Shown here piece by piece: positions 24,544 to 34,386 of a stretch of 64,000 bases of DNA. The notes beneath the pieces are model-generated. The model had not been told where the DNA came from. It saw nothing but the letters and a program-made list of their open reading frames with translations, and searched no databases. Position 1 is the stretch's first letter; each line of letters starts with the position of its first letter. The DNA lies in NCBI RefSeq assembly GCF_040222385.1, contig NZ_JAVKDF010000028.1:1-64000 (forward strand). Direction: 5' to 3'. This stretch comes from Imperialibacter sp040222385 (GTDB taxonomy: Bacteria > Bacteroidota > Bacteroidia > Cytophagales > Cyclobacteriaceae). The position numbers were made by a program, and so were the translations under genes.

Positions 24544-25323
24544 TATGCGGGTTGTTCTTCTGTTCTTGTTGACAGCCCCGCCATGAATAAGGTAGGGAGA
24601 AAACACCATCACATGGTTGATGCCCGGATTTGGTCGTTCAAGAGCGATGGGGATTTGAGAGTCCATAACGCCTGGTACATTGAACTTCAGGCCATTCATG
24701 ACGGCTCCTTCCTTTGATCGGGTAATTCTATGTTCGGGCCACAAATGGGAACCCGGAGCCAGCAATAGTGATGAGTTTTGATTGCTCCCCACAAGTGGCA
24801 CATAAATATTGATGGCACCCTTATTTTCCTCCTGCCAGGCGTCTCTGTGCAACGGATTGAAGTCTGGCTCTCCTGGTCTCACCACCCGAAAATGGAAGAC
24901 TCTTTCTCCGTTCATAGGCTTGACGGATCTCACTGGTATCGATACTATCTCTGAGACGATCTCCTCAATTATTGACACATGAATAGGTAAGTCATACCAT
25001 TGAAGCAGTTTGGTTTGCTCTATTACTTTAAGGTGGAGATCATAATTACCTTTAACAAGCTCATGATAATTGCTTGACTTGAAATTTGGGTTGACTTCAA
25101 TACCTGCCCGGGTAAGGCATTTGCGGAACAGTTCTTCCATGCCTCCATGAAATTGAAGGTAGGTGCCAGAAGGGAGGAACCTCTTTATTACATAGCCCTG
25201 TTTGTGCCAGTTTCTCCTTGCAGTAAGATCATCATCCAGCTTTGCCAGCACTTCATTCCTGCCAACGAAAGGCTCCCCTTCTACCTTGTAGTCAATTGAT
25301 CCAAATCCTACGTTTGCCTTCAT
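24514..25323 (-). CDS. PhyH-like Fe(II)/2-oxoglutarate dioxygenase
   Basis: A 269-residue protein of the phytanoyl-CoA dioxygenase type. The iron triad is visible: His and Asp in NPLHRDAWQ, and the distal His in YLIHGGAVNKN, followed by an Arg that would bind 2-oxoglutarate. SSLLLAPGSHLWPEH is the strand typical of the fold. ATG 25321-25323 is chosen over a TTG 9 bases upstream. Found at the end of the glycan cluster, so hydroxylation of a sugar or lipid intermediate is plausible. Confidence 0.82.
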   Translation of the reverse strand: MKANVGFGSIDYKVEGEPFVGRNEVLAKLDDDLTARRNWHKQGYVIKRFLPSGTYLQFHGGMEELFRKCLTRAGIEVNPNFKSSNYHELVKGNYDLHLKVIEQTKLLQWYDLPIHVSIIEEIVSEIVSIPVRSVKPMNGERVFHFRVVRPGEPDFNPLHRDAWQEENKGAINIYVPLVGSNQNSSLLLAPGSHLWPEHRITRSKEGAVMNGLKFNVPGVMDSQIPIALERPNPGINHVMVFSPYLIHGGAVNKNRRTTRISLEMRFWRK

Positions 25324-25367
25324 TTTTCTCAATTATATCCTTTGCTCTTTTCTATTTGAAGCATGTG

Positions 25368-26291
25368 CTATCGGCGATTGTCCTCGTCGTCGTACATCGA
25401 CAAATAGCTGTTGTATCTGCTCGCTGGCACTTTCCCACTATCCAGCGCCTCAACTATCGCACACCCCGGCTCATGGGTATGCGTACAGTTATGGTATTTG
25501 CATTGCCCGATAAGCTCTCTCATTTCAGGGAAATAATGGCTGAGCTCTTCTTCTTCAATCTCTGCCAAAGCTAGCTCCTTTATTCCTGGTGTATCAATTA
25601 CAAAAGTATTTTTTTCAATTTCAAACATTTCTGCAAATGTGGTGGTGTGCACACCTTTATTCGCAAAGTCAGATACTTCCTGTGTTTTTTGGGTGACGCT
25701 GCCGGTGAGCTTATTCAAAAGGGTCGATTTACCCACGCCGGAATGGCCTGAAAACAACGATGTTTTTCCGTGGAGTACTTCTTTTAGCTTTTGAATATCC
25801 ACGTCGTCAAATGAAGACATTATGAGTGACGAATAACCTATTGATTTGTATGTTTCCATCATTTCTTCGACAAAACTGCGGGCCTCATCGTCCCACAAAT
25901 CCTTTTTATTGAATAAAATGAGAGAAGGTATCCTGTAAGCTTCTGCAGTTACTAAGAATCTGTCGATAAAGCCTGTGGAAGTTTTTGGATATACTACAGA
26001 AGCAACCAGTACTGCCAGGTCGATATTCGAAGCCAGGAGGTGCCCGTAGGCCATTTTTTTGGGAGACTTTCTAATGATGTAGTTGTCTCTTGGATAAATA
26101 TCAGTAATGATGTACTCGGTGTCAGAGCTTGGCTCAACAACGATTTTCACCCAGTCGCCAACCGTTACCGGGTTGGTCACCTTTTGCTTGTCCAGTTTGA
26201 ATTTTCCCCGGAGCCGACAGTTTACCACAGCTTCGTTTTCCAGTAGCACTGAATACCATGACCCGGTCGACTTAATGACTCTGCCTTTCAT
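25368..26291 (-). CDS. rsgA: Small-ribosomal-subunit-dependent GTPase RsgA
   Basis: A 307-residue circularly permuted GTPase. An N-terminal OB fold (RVIKSTGSWYSVLL) is followed by G4 ILFNKKDLW, G1 SGHSGVGKSTLLN and G3 VIDTPGIKEL. The C-terminal zinc knuckle uses Cys and His in CKYHNCTHTHEPGC. RsgA helps late maturation of the 30S subunit. It starts 1 base after the end of waaA, so the two are co-transcribed. Confidence 0.95.
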   Translation of the reverse strand: MKGRVIKSTGSWYSVLLENEAVVNCRLRGKFKLDKQKVTNPVTVGDWVKIVVEPSSDTEYIITDIYPRDNYIIRKSPKKMAYGHLLASNIDLAVLVASVVYPKTSTGFIDRFLVTAEAYRIPSLILFNKKDLWDDEARSFVEEMMETYKSIGYSSLIMSSFDDVDIQKLKEVLHGKTSLFSGHSGVGKSTLLNKLTGSVTQKTQEVSDFANKGVHTTTFAEMFEIEKNTFVIDTPGIKELALAEIEEEELSHYFPEMRELIGQCKYHNCTHTHEPGCAIVEALDSGKVPASRYNSYLSMYDDEDNRR

Positions 26292-26292
26292 G

Positions 26293-27543
26293 CTACTTAA
26301 GTTGTTTGATCAGGTAATCAACGATAGTGTTGGTGGCTCCGGTTTTGCTTTGGACGTAATCTCCGGCTGCCTTACCCTTCGCCTTCCTAGTTTCTGCGTT
26401 TTCTACCAGATCGGTTAGCACTTTTGTGGCCTCGGCAGAGGAGCCTATTGGCAGCCCCCCTCCTGAGTCGATAAGACCTGCGATTTCCGCAAATCTTGCA
26501 TTTGTTTCGCTGTCTCCCCACAGCACTGGAATGCCAAAAGCTGCTGGCTCCAGGGTGTTGTGAAGCCCTCCCCGAAAGCCACCACCCACAAAGGCGATTT
26601 CCCCGTAGCCATAAAGAGATGATAGCATGCCAATATTATCGATCACGAGCAGTCGGTAGTTAGCGGCGTTTTCAGCGGTTGCTTTCGAAAAACGGATGGA
26701 TGAGTGATTGAACTTCATTTCAATTTTAGTCAGAAAACCTGGCTCAATTTGATGTGGGGCAATAATGACCTTGACTTTTTTACCCAGAGCGTTGAGCGCC
26801 GGAAAGAGTACTTTCATGTCACTCTCCCACACACTTCCGAGCACTATGACCAACTCATCATCTTTGAACACCCTGGCTATTTCTATGTCCCGTGCTTGCT
26901 GCCTTATGGCGGTCACTCTGTCAAACCTTGTATCACCAGCTATGGTTATTTTATCGATGTTGATACTTTCAAGTAATTGCTTGCTGACTTCATTTTGCAC
27001 AAAGAAGTGATCAAAATAGTAAAGCGACTCCCTGAGGAATCCCCCATAGCTTTTGAAGTAAATCTGGGCTTCCCAAAAAATAGACGAAATGGAGAGCAGT
27101 GGGATGTTTCGGCTGTGTGCCTGGTCTATGTATTCCTTCCAAAACTCGTACTTAACAAACACAGCCAGCTTTGGATTGGTGAGATCATAGAACCGTTTAA
27201 CGTTTTCTACAGACTCAATTGGCAGATAGCAGATATAATCAACCATCGCATACCCTTTTCTCACCTCAAAGCCCGATGGAGAAAAGAAAGTGAGCAAAAT
27301 TCTCACGTTTGGCAGCCTTCTTTTGAGTTCTTCAATTACGGGCCGTCCCTGCTCAAACTCTCCCAGCGAGGCGGCATGAAACCAAACAAGTGGTTCGCTG
27401 CTCGAAGGTAAATTGTCCTCAAGGTTACGAAACAGGTTCTTTCTCCCCTTATAAAAAAGGGCGGCTTTCGGGTTCACAACAGCAACAATTCTTATCAATG
27501 CAAAGTATATCCAGGCCCCTGCTTTATAAAGAAAGTAGATCAT
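26293..27543 (-). CDS. waaA: 3-deoxy-D-manno-octulosonic acid transferase
   Basis: A 416-residue inner-membrane-anchored GT-B enzyme (family GT30) with an N-terminal membrane helix. LVWFHAASLGEFEQGRPVI is the signature acceptor loop with its catalytic Glu, and LVIVLGSVWESDM, GEIAFVGGGFRGGLHNTLEPA are donor-domain motifs. It transfers Kdo from CMP-Kdo to lipid A precursor in the cytoplasmic leaflet. This implies an LPS-type outer membrane. Followed 1 base later by rsgA. Confidence 0.93.
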   Translation of the reverse strand: MIYFLYKAGAWIYFALIRIVAVVNPKAALFYKGRKNLFRNLEDNLPSSSEPLVWFHAASLGEFEQGRPVIEELKRRLPNVRILLTFFSPSGFEVRKGYAMVDYICYLPIESVENVKRFYDLTNPKLAVFVKYEFWKEYIDQAHSRNIPLLSISSIFWEAQIYFKSYGGFLRESLYYFDHFFVQNEVSKQLLESINIDKITIAGDTRFDRVTAIRQQARDIEIARVFKDDELVIVLGSVWESDMKVLFPALNALGKKVKVIIAPHQIEPGFLTKIEMKFNHSSIRFSKATAENAANYRLLVIDNIGMLSSLYGYGEIAFVGGGFRGGLHNTLEPAAFGIPVLWGDSETNARFAEIAGLIDSGGGLPIGSSAEATKVLTDLVENAETRKAKGKAAGDYVQSKTGATNTIVDYLIKQLK

Positions 27544-27811
27544 GCCGCAAATTAAGTAAAAAACGCACCACCATGCTGACCAACTTCGCTTCTTCGCAGG
27601 GAATGCTGGCTGACGCTTTTGGGCGGACTTTGTGTGCTCCCTTTTAAGTCAACGGGGAGCTATGCAAAATAAATACCCACTTTAGGGGATTGATGCCAAC
27701 GCTCGAAAAAGTCAATTTTGAGAACATTTTGATAAATCTTGAGATGAATTGATTAAAATTACATTTTAATAGGTTTGACTAAATAATGAACCAATCTAAA
27801 TCGTATAACGT

Positions 27812-28873
27812 ATGAAGTCTGTTTTTACAAAAGTTTTTAGTTGTCTCGGGTTAGCCCTTTTTATTGTTGTTCTTTCTTCAAAGGAGTCAAGAGGTCAGGA
27901 TTTCTCTGAAGTGTTGAAAGCGCAAGGTGACGATGCTGAAAAATTGCTGGAAAACTACGTGGGGCCTTTTTTTACTGGCTTTGGCGTAGGTATGGCCAAT
28001 GGCTGGTACAACACTGCTGCTCCTCACAAATTTCCTGGTTTTGATTTGACCGTTTCCGTGAATTTGGCCTCAGTTCCGCAAGAGGGACAGGTTTTTAAGT
28101 TCAATGCATCCGACTACAGTTCAATTTCTGGGGTGAGTCAAAATGGAGGCGCTGCCCAAACCACTGCCGATGTGGAAACACTTTTCGGGCCAGGAGACAC
28201 TGAATCAGAATTACAGTTAAGTTATCAAAGAGAATACCAGGGACAGACCTATACGGTAAATAGCGCTGTTGAGCTACCTTCAGGGTTTGGGTTTCCTTAT
28301 GTACCAACCCCTGTAGCACAATTGGGCATAGGCTTGCCGAAAGGCACTGATTTGAAACTGAGGTTGATGCCAACCATTGCTTCAGAGGATTTTTCTATCA
28401 GCCTATTCGGTATTGGCGTCATGCACGACTTCAAACAATGGATTCCTGGAATGAAAGTGCTCCCGTTCGATGCCTCGGTACTTATTGGCTACACAAAGCT
28501 AAGTGCCGAAAACAGTTTTGCTGGTTCTGAAATCACTGATGACGGAACCGGAGAGATTTCCGTGAGCTCGCTGACTTATCAGATACTTGTATCCAAAAAG
28601 CTATCCATCCTTACCGTATACGGCGGGTTTGGTGCCAATTCGATTAAGTCGAACTTGAAAATGTTGGGGACTTACACAATCGAAGCTGAAGCTTCAAACG
28701 GTGCTTCTGCGGATATCGAATTGCAGGATCCTGTCGACTTGATGTTCAAGTCAGGAGGAGCAAGAGCCACCATCGGACTTCGTTTGAAGCTGGCTATCCT
28801 CACCCTACATGGTGATTATACCGTGCAGAAGTACAATACAATTACTGCTGGCGTTGGATTCAGCGTGAGGTAA
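27812..28873 (+). CDS. Outer-membrane beta-barrel-like protein (DUF6588-like)
   Basis: A 353-residue exported protein. A signal peptide of about 28 residues ends near SRGQ. The rest is beta-strand-rich with alternating hydrophobic residues and ends in GVGFSVR, as in outer-membrane barrels. LLENYVGPFFTGFGVGMANGWYNTA resembles the DUF6588 family of Bacteroidota. Function unknown. A strong terminator follows. Confidence 0.75.
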   Translation: MKSVFTKVFSCLGLALFIVVLSSKESRGQDFSEVLKAQGDDAEKLLENYVGPFFTGFGVGMANGWYNTAAPHKFPGFDLTVSVNLASVPQEGQVFKFNASDYSSISGVSQNGGAAQTTADVETLFGPGDTESELQLSYQREYQGQTYTVNSAVELPSGFGFPYVPTPVAQLGIGLPKGTDLKLRLMPTIASEDFSISLFGIGVMHDFKQWIPGMKVLPFDASVLIGYTKLSAENSFAGSEITDDGTGEISVSSLTYQILVSKKLSILTVYGGFGANSIKSNLKMLGTYTIEAEASNGASADIELQDPVDLMFKSGGARATIGLRLKLAILTLHGDYTVQKYNTITAGVGFSVR

Positions 28874-28889
28874 TTCAAACAGAATCACA

Positions 28890-28931
28890 TAAAAAAGAAG
28901 GCCATCGATGTTTCGATGGCCTTCTTTTTTA
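28890..28931. terminator. Bidirectional intrinsic terminator
   Basis: AAAAAGAAGGCCATCG and its complement CGATGGCCTTCTTTTT form a perfect long stem with a loop of about 6 bases (28907-28913). T runs lie on both strands. It sits between convergent genes (outer-membrane protein and lolA) and should terminate both. Confidence 0.88.
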
Positions 28932-28952
28932 TGTTCTTTAGAAGCAGGATGA

Positions 28953-29591
28953 CTAACGAAAGTCAATCACTTCTACACCTTTGTGGGCAGCTATGTCAAA
29001 CACAAATACTTTGTCGCTAAGAGTTGGCTGCTCAGTGAACTTCGTGATGGCGTAAGTGTATCTGTTGCCTGATTTGTCGAAGATCTTAAAGCTGTTCAGG
29101 TTGTTTCCTGCGCTTGTAATGTCCATCCTTATCTTAAAGTAGTTCAGGTTTTTGTCGTCGGGAACCAAGTCCACAGTCTTTTTGGTGGCAGTGGTCATGT
29201 CATCCACCATCATGTATTTGTAACCTGTTTTATATAAGTCAAATATATTGTTCAGGTTAATCTCAGCATCATCAGGGCTGTAGGTGTTGATTGTCACCTC
29301 ATTGACTTCCCCAAGGTAAGTCCAAACGGTTTCGCCATCATTGATGATTTCCTGCCCTTCGAGCTCCAGCTTAAACTTTGCTCCCTTTACCGTAATTTTC
29401 CCTGCAAATTGTTCATTGAGACCTTCCTGCGGGTTCTCAAGTATGTAGGTGAAATCGGCTGTGAAGGCTGGTACCTTGCGGTACTTATTGCTCATAGCAT
29501 CAAGAACTTCTCTTGCAGCCGGGTCTTGCTGTGCGTAAACAAAAGTGGTCAATACTAATGCTAATAAACTCAATACTCCTTTTAATGTCAT
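28953..29591 (-). CDS. lolA: Outer-membrane lipoprotein carrier protein LolA
   Basis: A 212-residue periplasmic protein. ATG 29589-29591 gives a clean signal peptide (MTLKGVLSLLALVLTTFVYA). FTADFTYILENPQEGL...AGKITVKG is the typical LolA opening strand pattern, and LVPDDKNLNYFKIRMDI and later strands complete the half-barrel. LolA carries lipoproteins across the periplasm. lolA next to ftsK is a common arrangement in this phylum. Confidence 0.9.
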   Translation of the reverse strand: MTLKGVLSLLALVLTTFVYAQQDPAAREVLDAMSNKYRKVPAFTADFTYILENPQEGLNEQFAGKITVKGAKFKLELEGQEIINDGETVWTYLGEVNEVTINTYSPDDAEINLNNIFDLYKTGYKYMMVDDMTTATKKTVDLVPDDKNLNYFKIRMDITSAGNNLNSFKIFDKSGNRYTYAITKFTEQPTLSDKVFVFDIAAHKGVEVIDFR

Positions 29592-29721
29592 TGCTTCTTT
29601 TTTAAAAACTATCATTTCCAACTTGTAAAACTACACCTTTTATCTCACCAATCTCTCAATAAAGTTTGAATGCTTCAGATTGTGGAGGTCAGGTACCTGT
29701 TGTCCAAGTTTGGTGCCAAGT

Positions 29722-32190
29722 TTAATTATCAAGCCCTTTAAGGATAAATTCCAGCTCCATTTCGTCTTTCACCAGCACTTCTCTCGCCTTGCTACCCTCA
29801 AATGGCCCTACTATTCCGGCTGCTTCCAGCTGGTCGATGAGCCTTCCCGCCCTGTTGTAACCCAGCTTCATTTTTCTTTGAATGAGCGAGGTGCTGCCCT
29901 GCTGATGCATAACGATAAGCTTGGCGGCCTCATCAAACAAAGCATCCCGGTCGGATAGATCTACTTCGCCCACTCCGCTTTCGCCGCCCTCGTCTCCGTC
30001 AAATTCGGGAAGGATGTAAGCGGTATCATAACCTCTTTGAGCTGCAATGAATTCGCACACCCTTTCTACTTCTGGTGTGTCTACAAAGGCGCATTGCAAC
30101 CTGATGATGTCGCTACCTGTAGACAGCAGCATATCGCCCATGCCAACCAACTGGTCAGCACCACCAGCGTCGAGAATGGTGCGTGAGTCGATCTTGGAGG
30201 CTACCCTGAATGATAGCCTTGCCGGGAAGTTGGCTTTGATTACACCCGTGATGACGTTCACAGAGGGGCGCTGTGTGGCCACCACCAGGTGAATGCCTAT
30301 GGCCCTGGCTAGCTGCGCCAGTCGTGCAATGGGCGTTTCTATTTCCTTGCCGGCTGTCATCATCAGGTCGGCTAATTCGTCAATCACCACTACGATGTAA
30401 GGGAGGAACCTGTGGCCTTTGGTTGGAAGCAGTTTACGGTTGACGAACTTTCCGTTGTATTCTTTGATGTTCCGGCAAGCCGCATCTTTCAGCAAATCGT
30501 AGCGCTGATCCATCTCAATACACAGAGAGTTCAGCGTGAATATCACTTTCTTGGTGTCGGTGATGATGGCTTCTTCACTGTTGGGTAGTTTCGCTAAAAA
30601 GTGCCGCTCTATGGTGTTGAACAGCGTTAATTCAACTTTTTTCGGATCGACCAGCACAAACTTGAGCTGAGAAGGATGCTTTTTGTAGATCAGAGAGGTG
30701 AGCAGCACGTTGATGCCGACTGACTTTCCCTGTCCCGTGGCTCCAGCCATCAGCATGTGGGGCATTTTGGCCAGGTCAAGCACGAACACTTCGTTGGAGA
30801 TGGTTTTTCCTAAAACCACGGGCAGCTCCTTGTCGCTTTTCATGAACTTCTCCGTCATGATCACCGACTTCATGTCCACCATTTCCCGGTTCTTGTTAGG
30901 CACTTCAATGCCTATGGTTCCTCTTCCCGGAATGGGGGCAATAATCCGTATCCCCAGAGCAGCCAGGCTTAGCGCAATATCATCTTCGAGGTTCTTGATC
31001 TTGGAAATCTTCACCCCGGCGTCAGGCACTATTTCATAGAGCGTAACAGTAGGGCCGATGGTTGCCTTAATGCTGGAAATGCCAATTTTGAAGTTGGTAA
31101 GGGTCTCGACGATCTTGTCCTTGTTGGCCTCCAGCTCTTCTTTCGTCACTTTTACCTTGTTGTCGGGGTAGTCGTTCAGCAACTCAGGCGTTGGATACTT
31201 GTATTTCGGCAGGTCGAGGGTGGGGTCGTAGTTGGCCAGCTTTCCGTCTACAACCTCTTCCTCGACTTCCTCCACCTCAAGGGCTACGTCTTCAGACACT
31301 GAGGGCTTGGGCGATGTGCTGAGGATTTTTTTGAGGGCTTTGTCTACTTCCTGCTCTGCCTCCAGATCTTCCTCATTGAGTAGCTCCAGCGGCACATTGC
31401 CGGTGCTTTTTTCTTTTACGGGTGGCTCCTTGTCAAGGGCTAGTTCTATAGGCTCTTCGTTGTCTTTTCCGCTCACAGTCCAGCTTTCGAGTTCTTCTTC
31501 GTCGGAAACCTCTTCTGTTTCTTCAGCAATTTCTCCCTCCAAAGCCTCATTTTCTACTGCCGGAGCCGGAACTGTTTCAGTAAAAAGTTTAGTGATGTTG
31601 AAGAAATAGATATTGAAAGCCAGAAATGCGAAGACCAAAAACAAGAAGGTGCCCCAGCCCATGAATTCGTTAAAAATCAGGGCCAGCTCGTAGCCGATGC
31701 CTCCACTAAGGAATCCGTATTCTGAAATCTCATTACTGGAAAGCAAAAAGAAGCCCAGCAGGAGGCTTGTCCAAAAGATGAAGAACAAAGAAAACGAAAG
31801 CACCCGAAAGGGTGGGAGCAGGTATTTGCCAAATAGTATTTTGAACCCGACGATGAATAGAAACGGGGGAACCAGCAGGCACGCAATACCAAACCACTTG
31901 AAAATAAAGAAATGTGAAGTGACGGCACCGAGGAGCCCAAGCCAGTTTTTGATTTCCGACCCCGAAGCCCTTATTCCCGTATCCATGAATGACTCCACCA
32001 CACTTTGGTCGGCCTTACCCGAAAACAAGTAGGAGAAAAATGACACAAATAGGAAGATGGAAAGAATGAGCAAAAAGAAGCCGAAAACGAGGTGGGTTCT
32101 TTTGTCCTTGAAAAAATTGGGAAGGGGCGTGCTCTCCTTCTTTGGTTCTTCTTTTTTGTAATTATTTGTTTTGAAAGTGTTTTTTGCCAT
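29722..32190 (-). CDS. ftsK: DNA translocase FtsK
   Basis: An 822-residue protein. Four to five N-terminal membrane helices anchor it at the septum, then an acidic linker (about 210-320), then the motor. Walker A is GATGQGKSVGIN, Walker B is IVVVIDELADLMM. The C-terminal winged-helix gamma domain (GSTSLIQRKMKLGYNRAGRL) reads KOPS-like sequences. FtsK pumps chromosome ends and activates XerCD at dif. Length and domain order are complete. Confidence 0.96.
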   Translation of the reverse strand: MAKNTFKTNNYKKEEPKKESTPLPNFFKDKRTHLVFGFFLLILSIFLFVSFFSYLFSGKADQSVVESFMDTGIRASGSEIKNWLGLLGAVTSHFFIFKWFGIACLLVPPFLFIVGFKILFGKYLLPPFRVLSFSLFFIFWTSLLLGFFLLSSNEISEYGFLSGGIGYELALIFNEFMGWGTFLFLVFAFLAFNIYFFNITKLFTETVPAPAVENEALEGEIAEETEEVSDEEELESWTVSGKDNEEPIELALDKEPPVKEKSTGNVPLELLNEEDLEAEQEVDKALKKILSTSPKPSVSEDVALEVEEVEEEVVDGKLANYDPTLDLPKYKYPTPELLNDYPDNKVKVTKEELEANKDKIVETLTNFKIGISSIKATIGPTVTLYEIVPDAGVKISKIKNLEDDIALSLAALGIRIIAPIPGRGTIGIEVPNKNREMVDMKSVIMTEKFMKSDKELPVVLGKTISNEVFVLDLAKMPHMLMAGATGQGKSVGINVLLTSLIYKKHPSQLKFVLVDPKKVELTLFNTIERHFLAKLPNSEEAIITDTKKVIFTLNSLCIEMDQRYDLLKDAACRNIKEYNGKFVNRKLLPTKGHRFLPYIVVVIDELADLMMTAGKEIETPIARLAQLARAIGIHLVVATQRPSVNVITGVIKANFPARLSFRVASKIDSRTILDAGGADQLVGMGDMLLSTGSDIIRLQCAFVDTPEVERVCEFIAAQRGYDTAYILPEFDGDEGGESGVGEVDLSDRDALFDEAAKLIVMHQQGSTSLIQRKMKLGYNRAGRLIDQLEAAGIVGPFEGSKAREVLVKDEMELEFILKGLDN

Positions 32191-32328
32191 GTAGGAGGTT
32201 CTCCCAGGATGTATGAATAAGCCTCAAAAATAGTGATACCTCTTCAGCAATTCAACGAAAGACACAGGAGTTTCTTGTGCGCTCCTTTGCCAGCAACTAT
32301 GAGCTTTCTGCTGCAAGCTTTGCAACGA

Positions 32329-33351
32329 TCAAAGCTGTTTCAGAATGTTCTTGACAATGGATGGCCCTTCGTAAATAAAGCCTGAGTACACCTGCACCAG
32401 GGAGGCGCCAGCATCAAGTTTCTCCTTCGCATCGGCTGCGGAAGAAATGCCTCCCACACCAATGATGGGAATACTGCCTCCGGTCTTTTCGTGCAGATAA
32501 CGAATAACTTCGGTGGATCTTGATTTCAGAATCTTTCCACTGAGACCACCTGCGCCAATTTGTTCTACCTTTTGCTGGTCAGTAACGAGGCCTTCTCTGC
32601 TAATGGTGGTGTTGGTGGCAATAATGCCAGCAATGCCGGTTTCAGAGACAATTTCCACTACGTCATCCAGCTGGCTATTGGTCAAATCCGGAGCAATTTT
32701 CAGCAGGATAGGCTTAGGTGCTGGCTTGGAAAGGTTTACCGTTTGCAGACTGGAAAGTAGCTGCTTCAAAGGCTCCTTTTCCTGTAGCGCCCGGAGATTG
32801 GGCGTGTTGGGTGAGCTTACGTTTACCACAAAGTAGTCGACCACATCAAATAGCTTAAGGAAATTGAGAACATATTCGTCGACAGCTTTCTCATTGGGGG
32901 TTACTTTGTTTTTGCCAATATTACCACCAACAATTACCTTTGATTTTCTTTGACGAAGCCTTGCCACGGCAGCGTCCACCCCCTGGTTGTTGAAGCCCAT
33001 TCTGTTTATAAGGGACTCATCTTCGGGTAGTCTGAAAAGCCGTGGCTTCGGGTTTCCTTCCTGCGCTTTTGGCGTCAATGTCCCAATTTCTATGAAACCA
33101 AACCCCAGTGCATCCAGGCTGTCGATCCATCGGGCGTCTTTATCAAATCCGGCAGCCAGACCAACGGGATTGGGGAATTTGATGCCAAACACTTCTTTTT
33201 CCAGTGAAGGCCGCTGGTAGCTAAATAGTCTAGAAATTAGCCACTTTCCGCCAGGCGTTTTGCAAACCAGCGAGAGCAAGTCCATGGCCAGGTAGTGAGC
33301 CTTCTCGGGAGAAAATAGAAAAAAGAAGGGCTTAATAAGGGCTTTGTACAT
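32329..33351 (-). CDS. pyrD: Dihydroorotate dehydrogenase (quinone), class 2
   Basis: A 340-residue FMN enzyme of pyrimidine synthesis. The N-terminal helical extension (PFFFLFSPEKAHYLAMD) that binds the membrane is characteristic of class 2. NPVGLAAGFDKDARW and GFIEIGTLTPKAQEGNPKPR are family motifs; the catalytic Ser is in VVNVSSPNTPNLR. IIGVGGISSAADAKEKLDAGA is the phosphate-binding region for FMN. It oxidises dihydroorotate to orotate with quinone. Confidence 0.95.
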   Translation of the reverse strand: MYKALIKPFFFLFSPEKAHYLAMDLLSLVCKTPGGKWLISRLFSYQRPSLEKEVFGIKFPNPVGLAAGFDKDARWIDSLDALGFGFIEIGTLTPKAQEGNPKPRLFRLPEDESLINRMGFNNQGVDAAVARLRQRKSKVIVGGNIGKNKVTPNEKAVDEYVLNFLKLFDVVDYFVVNVSSPNTPNLRALQEKEPLKQLLSSLQTVNLSKPAPKPILLKIAPDLTNSQLDDVVEIVSETGIAGIIATNTTISREGLVTDQQKVEQIGAGGLSGKILKSRSTEVIRYLHEKTGGSIPIIGVGGISSAADAKEKLDAGASLVQVYSGFIYEGPSIVKNILKQL

Positions 33352-33401
33352 TCAACGATATTTATGAGCAAAGAAAACAACAAAGCATTAATCCACCAAT
33401 T

Positions 33402-34301
33402 TTAACTCCTTGGATGATACTGCGTAATTACCTGCCTCAGGTAGTCTCTGTCGAGGTGGGTATAGATTTCCGTCGTAGTAATGGATTCGTGCCCCAGCAT
33501 TTCCTGTACGGCCCTCAAGTCGGCACCGCCTTCTATAAGGTGCGTGGCAAAAGAATGGCGGAAGGTGTGCGGGCTGATTTTCTTTTTTAGCCCAATTTTC
33601 GCTGCCAGGTCTTTGATCACCATAAACACCATCACCCTGCTGAGCTTAGAACCCCGCCTGTTCAAAAACACAAATGCCTCATTACCTGGTTTGATGGGAA
33701 TATGCACCCGCACCTCGTTCATGTACATAGTGAGGTATTTCTTGGAGTCGGAGCCGAGTGGCACCAGCCTTTCTTTGCTGCCTTTACCCAGCACCCTGAG
33801 AAAGTCCACATCCAGAAACACGTTTTCTCTTTTAAGACCGACTAATTCTGATACCCTCAACCCAGAGCCGTACAATGTTTCCAGGATGGTTCGGTTGCGC
33901 ATGCCCTCCGGTGTGGAAAGATCAATGGCGGCCAGAAGTTGCTCAATTTCATTGTAGTCGAGAGTGTCGGGCAGCTTGCGCCCAAGCTTGGGCGACTCAA
34001 TCAGCACCATCGGATCTTTCTGTATGTCGCCCTCATTGAGCAAAAACCGGAAGTAGGCCTTAAGACCGGAGATGATCCGTGCCTGCGAGTGGGCGGCCAG
34101 ACCAAGTTCGTTCACATGTTCCAGAAAGTCGTGGATATGCTTGGGCTTTACTTCTTCGGGTCCCAGCGAAAGCCCTTTGATTTCCATAAACTGTGCAAAC
34201 AGGCGCACATCGTGAAGGTAGGCGTCAATAGAATTCTGAGCCAGAGAGCGCTCTAGTTTCAGGTAATTTTTAAATTGCTTGACGTAAAGTTCCCAGCCCA
34301 T
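33402..34301 (-). CDS. xerD: Site-specific tyrosine recombinase XerD
   Basis: A 299-residue Xer recombinase, standard length, read from ATG 34299-34301. The catalytic motifs are GSGLRVSELVGL, LGKGSKERLVP, HTFRHSFATHLIEGGADLR, MLGHESITTTEIYTH. XerD resolves chromosome dimers at dif together with its partner and FtsK, encoded nearby. Divergent from aroQ with an 85-base spacer. It differs clearly from the recombinase at 3644-4774, which has an extra N-terminal domain. Confidence 0.93.
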   Translation of the reverse strand: MGWELYVKQFKNYLKLERSLAQNSIDAYLHDVRLFAQFMEIKGLSLGPEEVKPKHIHDFLEHVNELGLAAHSQARIISGLKAYFRFLLNEGDIQKDPMVLIESPKLGRKLPDTLDYNEIEQLLAAIDLSTPEGMRNRTILETLYGSGLRVSELVGLKRENVFLDVDFLRVLGKGSKERLVPLGSDSKKYLTMYMNEVRVHIPIKPGNEAFVFLNRRGSKLSRVMVFMVIKDLAAKIGLKKKISPHTFRHSFATHLIEGGADLRAVQEMLGHESITTTEIYTHLDRDYLRQVITQYHPRS

Positions 34302-34386
34302 AGGCAGTAAATTTAGGAGAATTGTACTTGCCAATAGTCAAGGAACATTTACTTTACAAAATATTTAGATAACACAGGCTTAAGGT

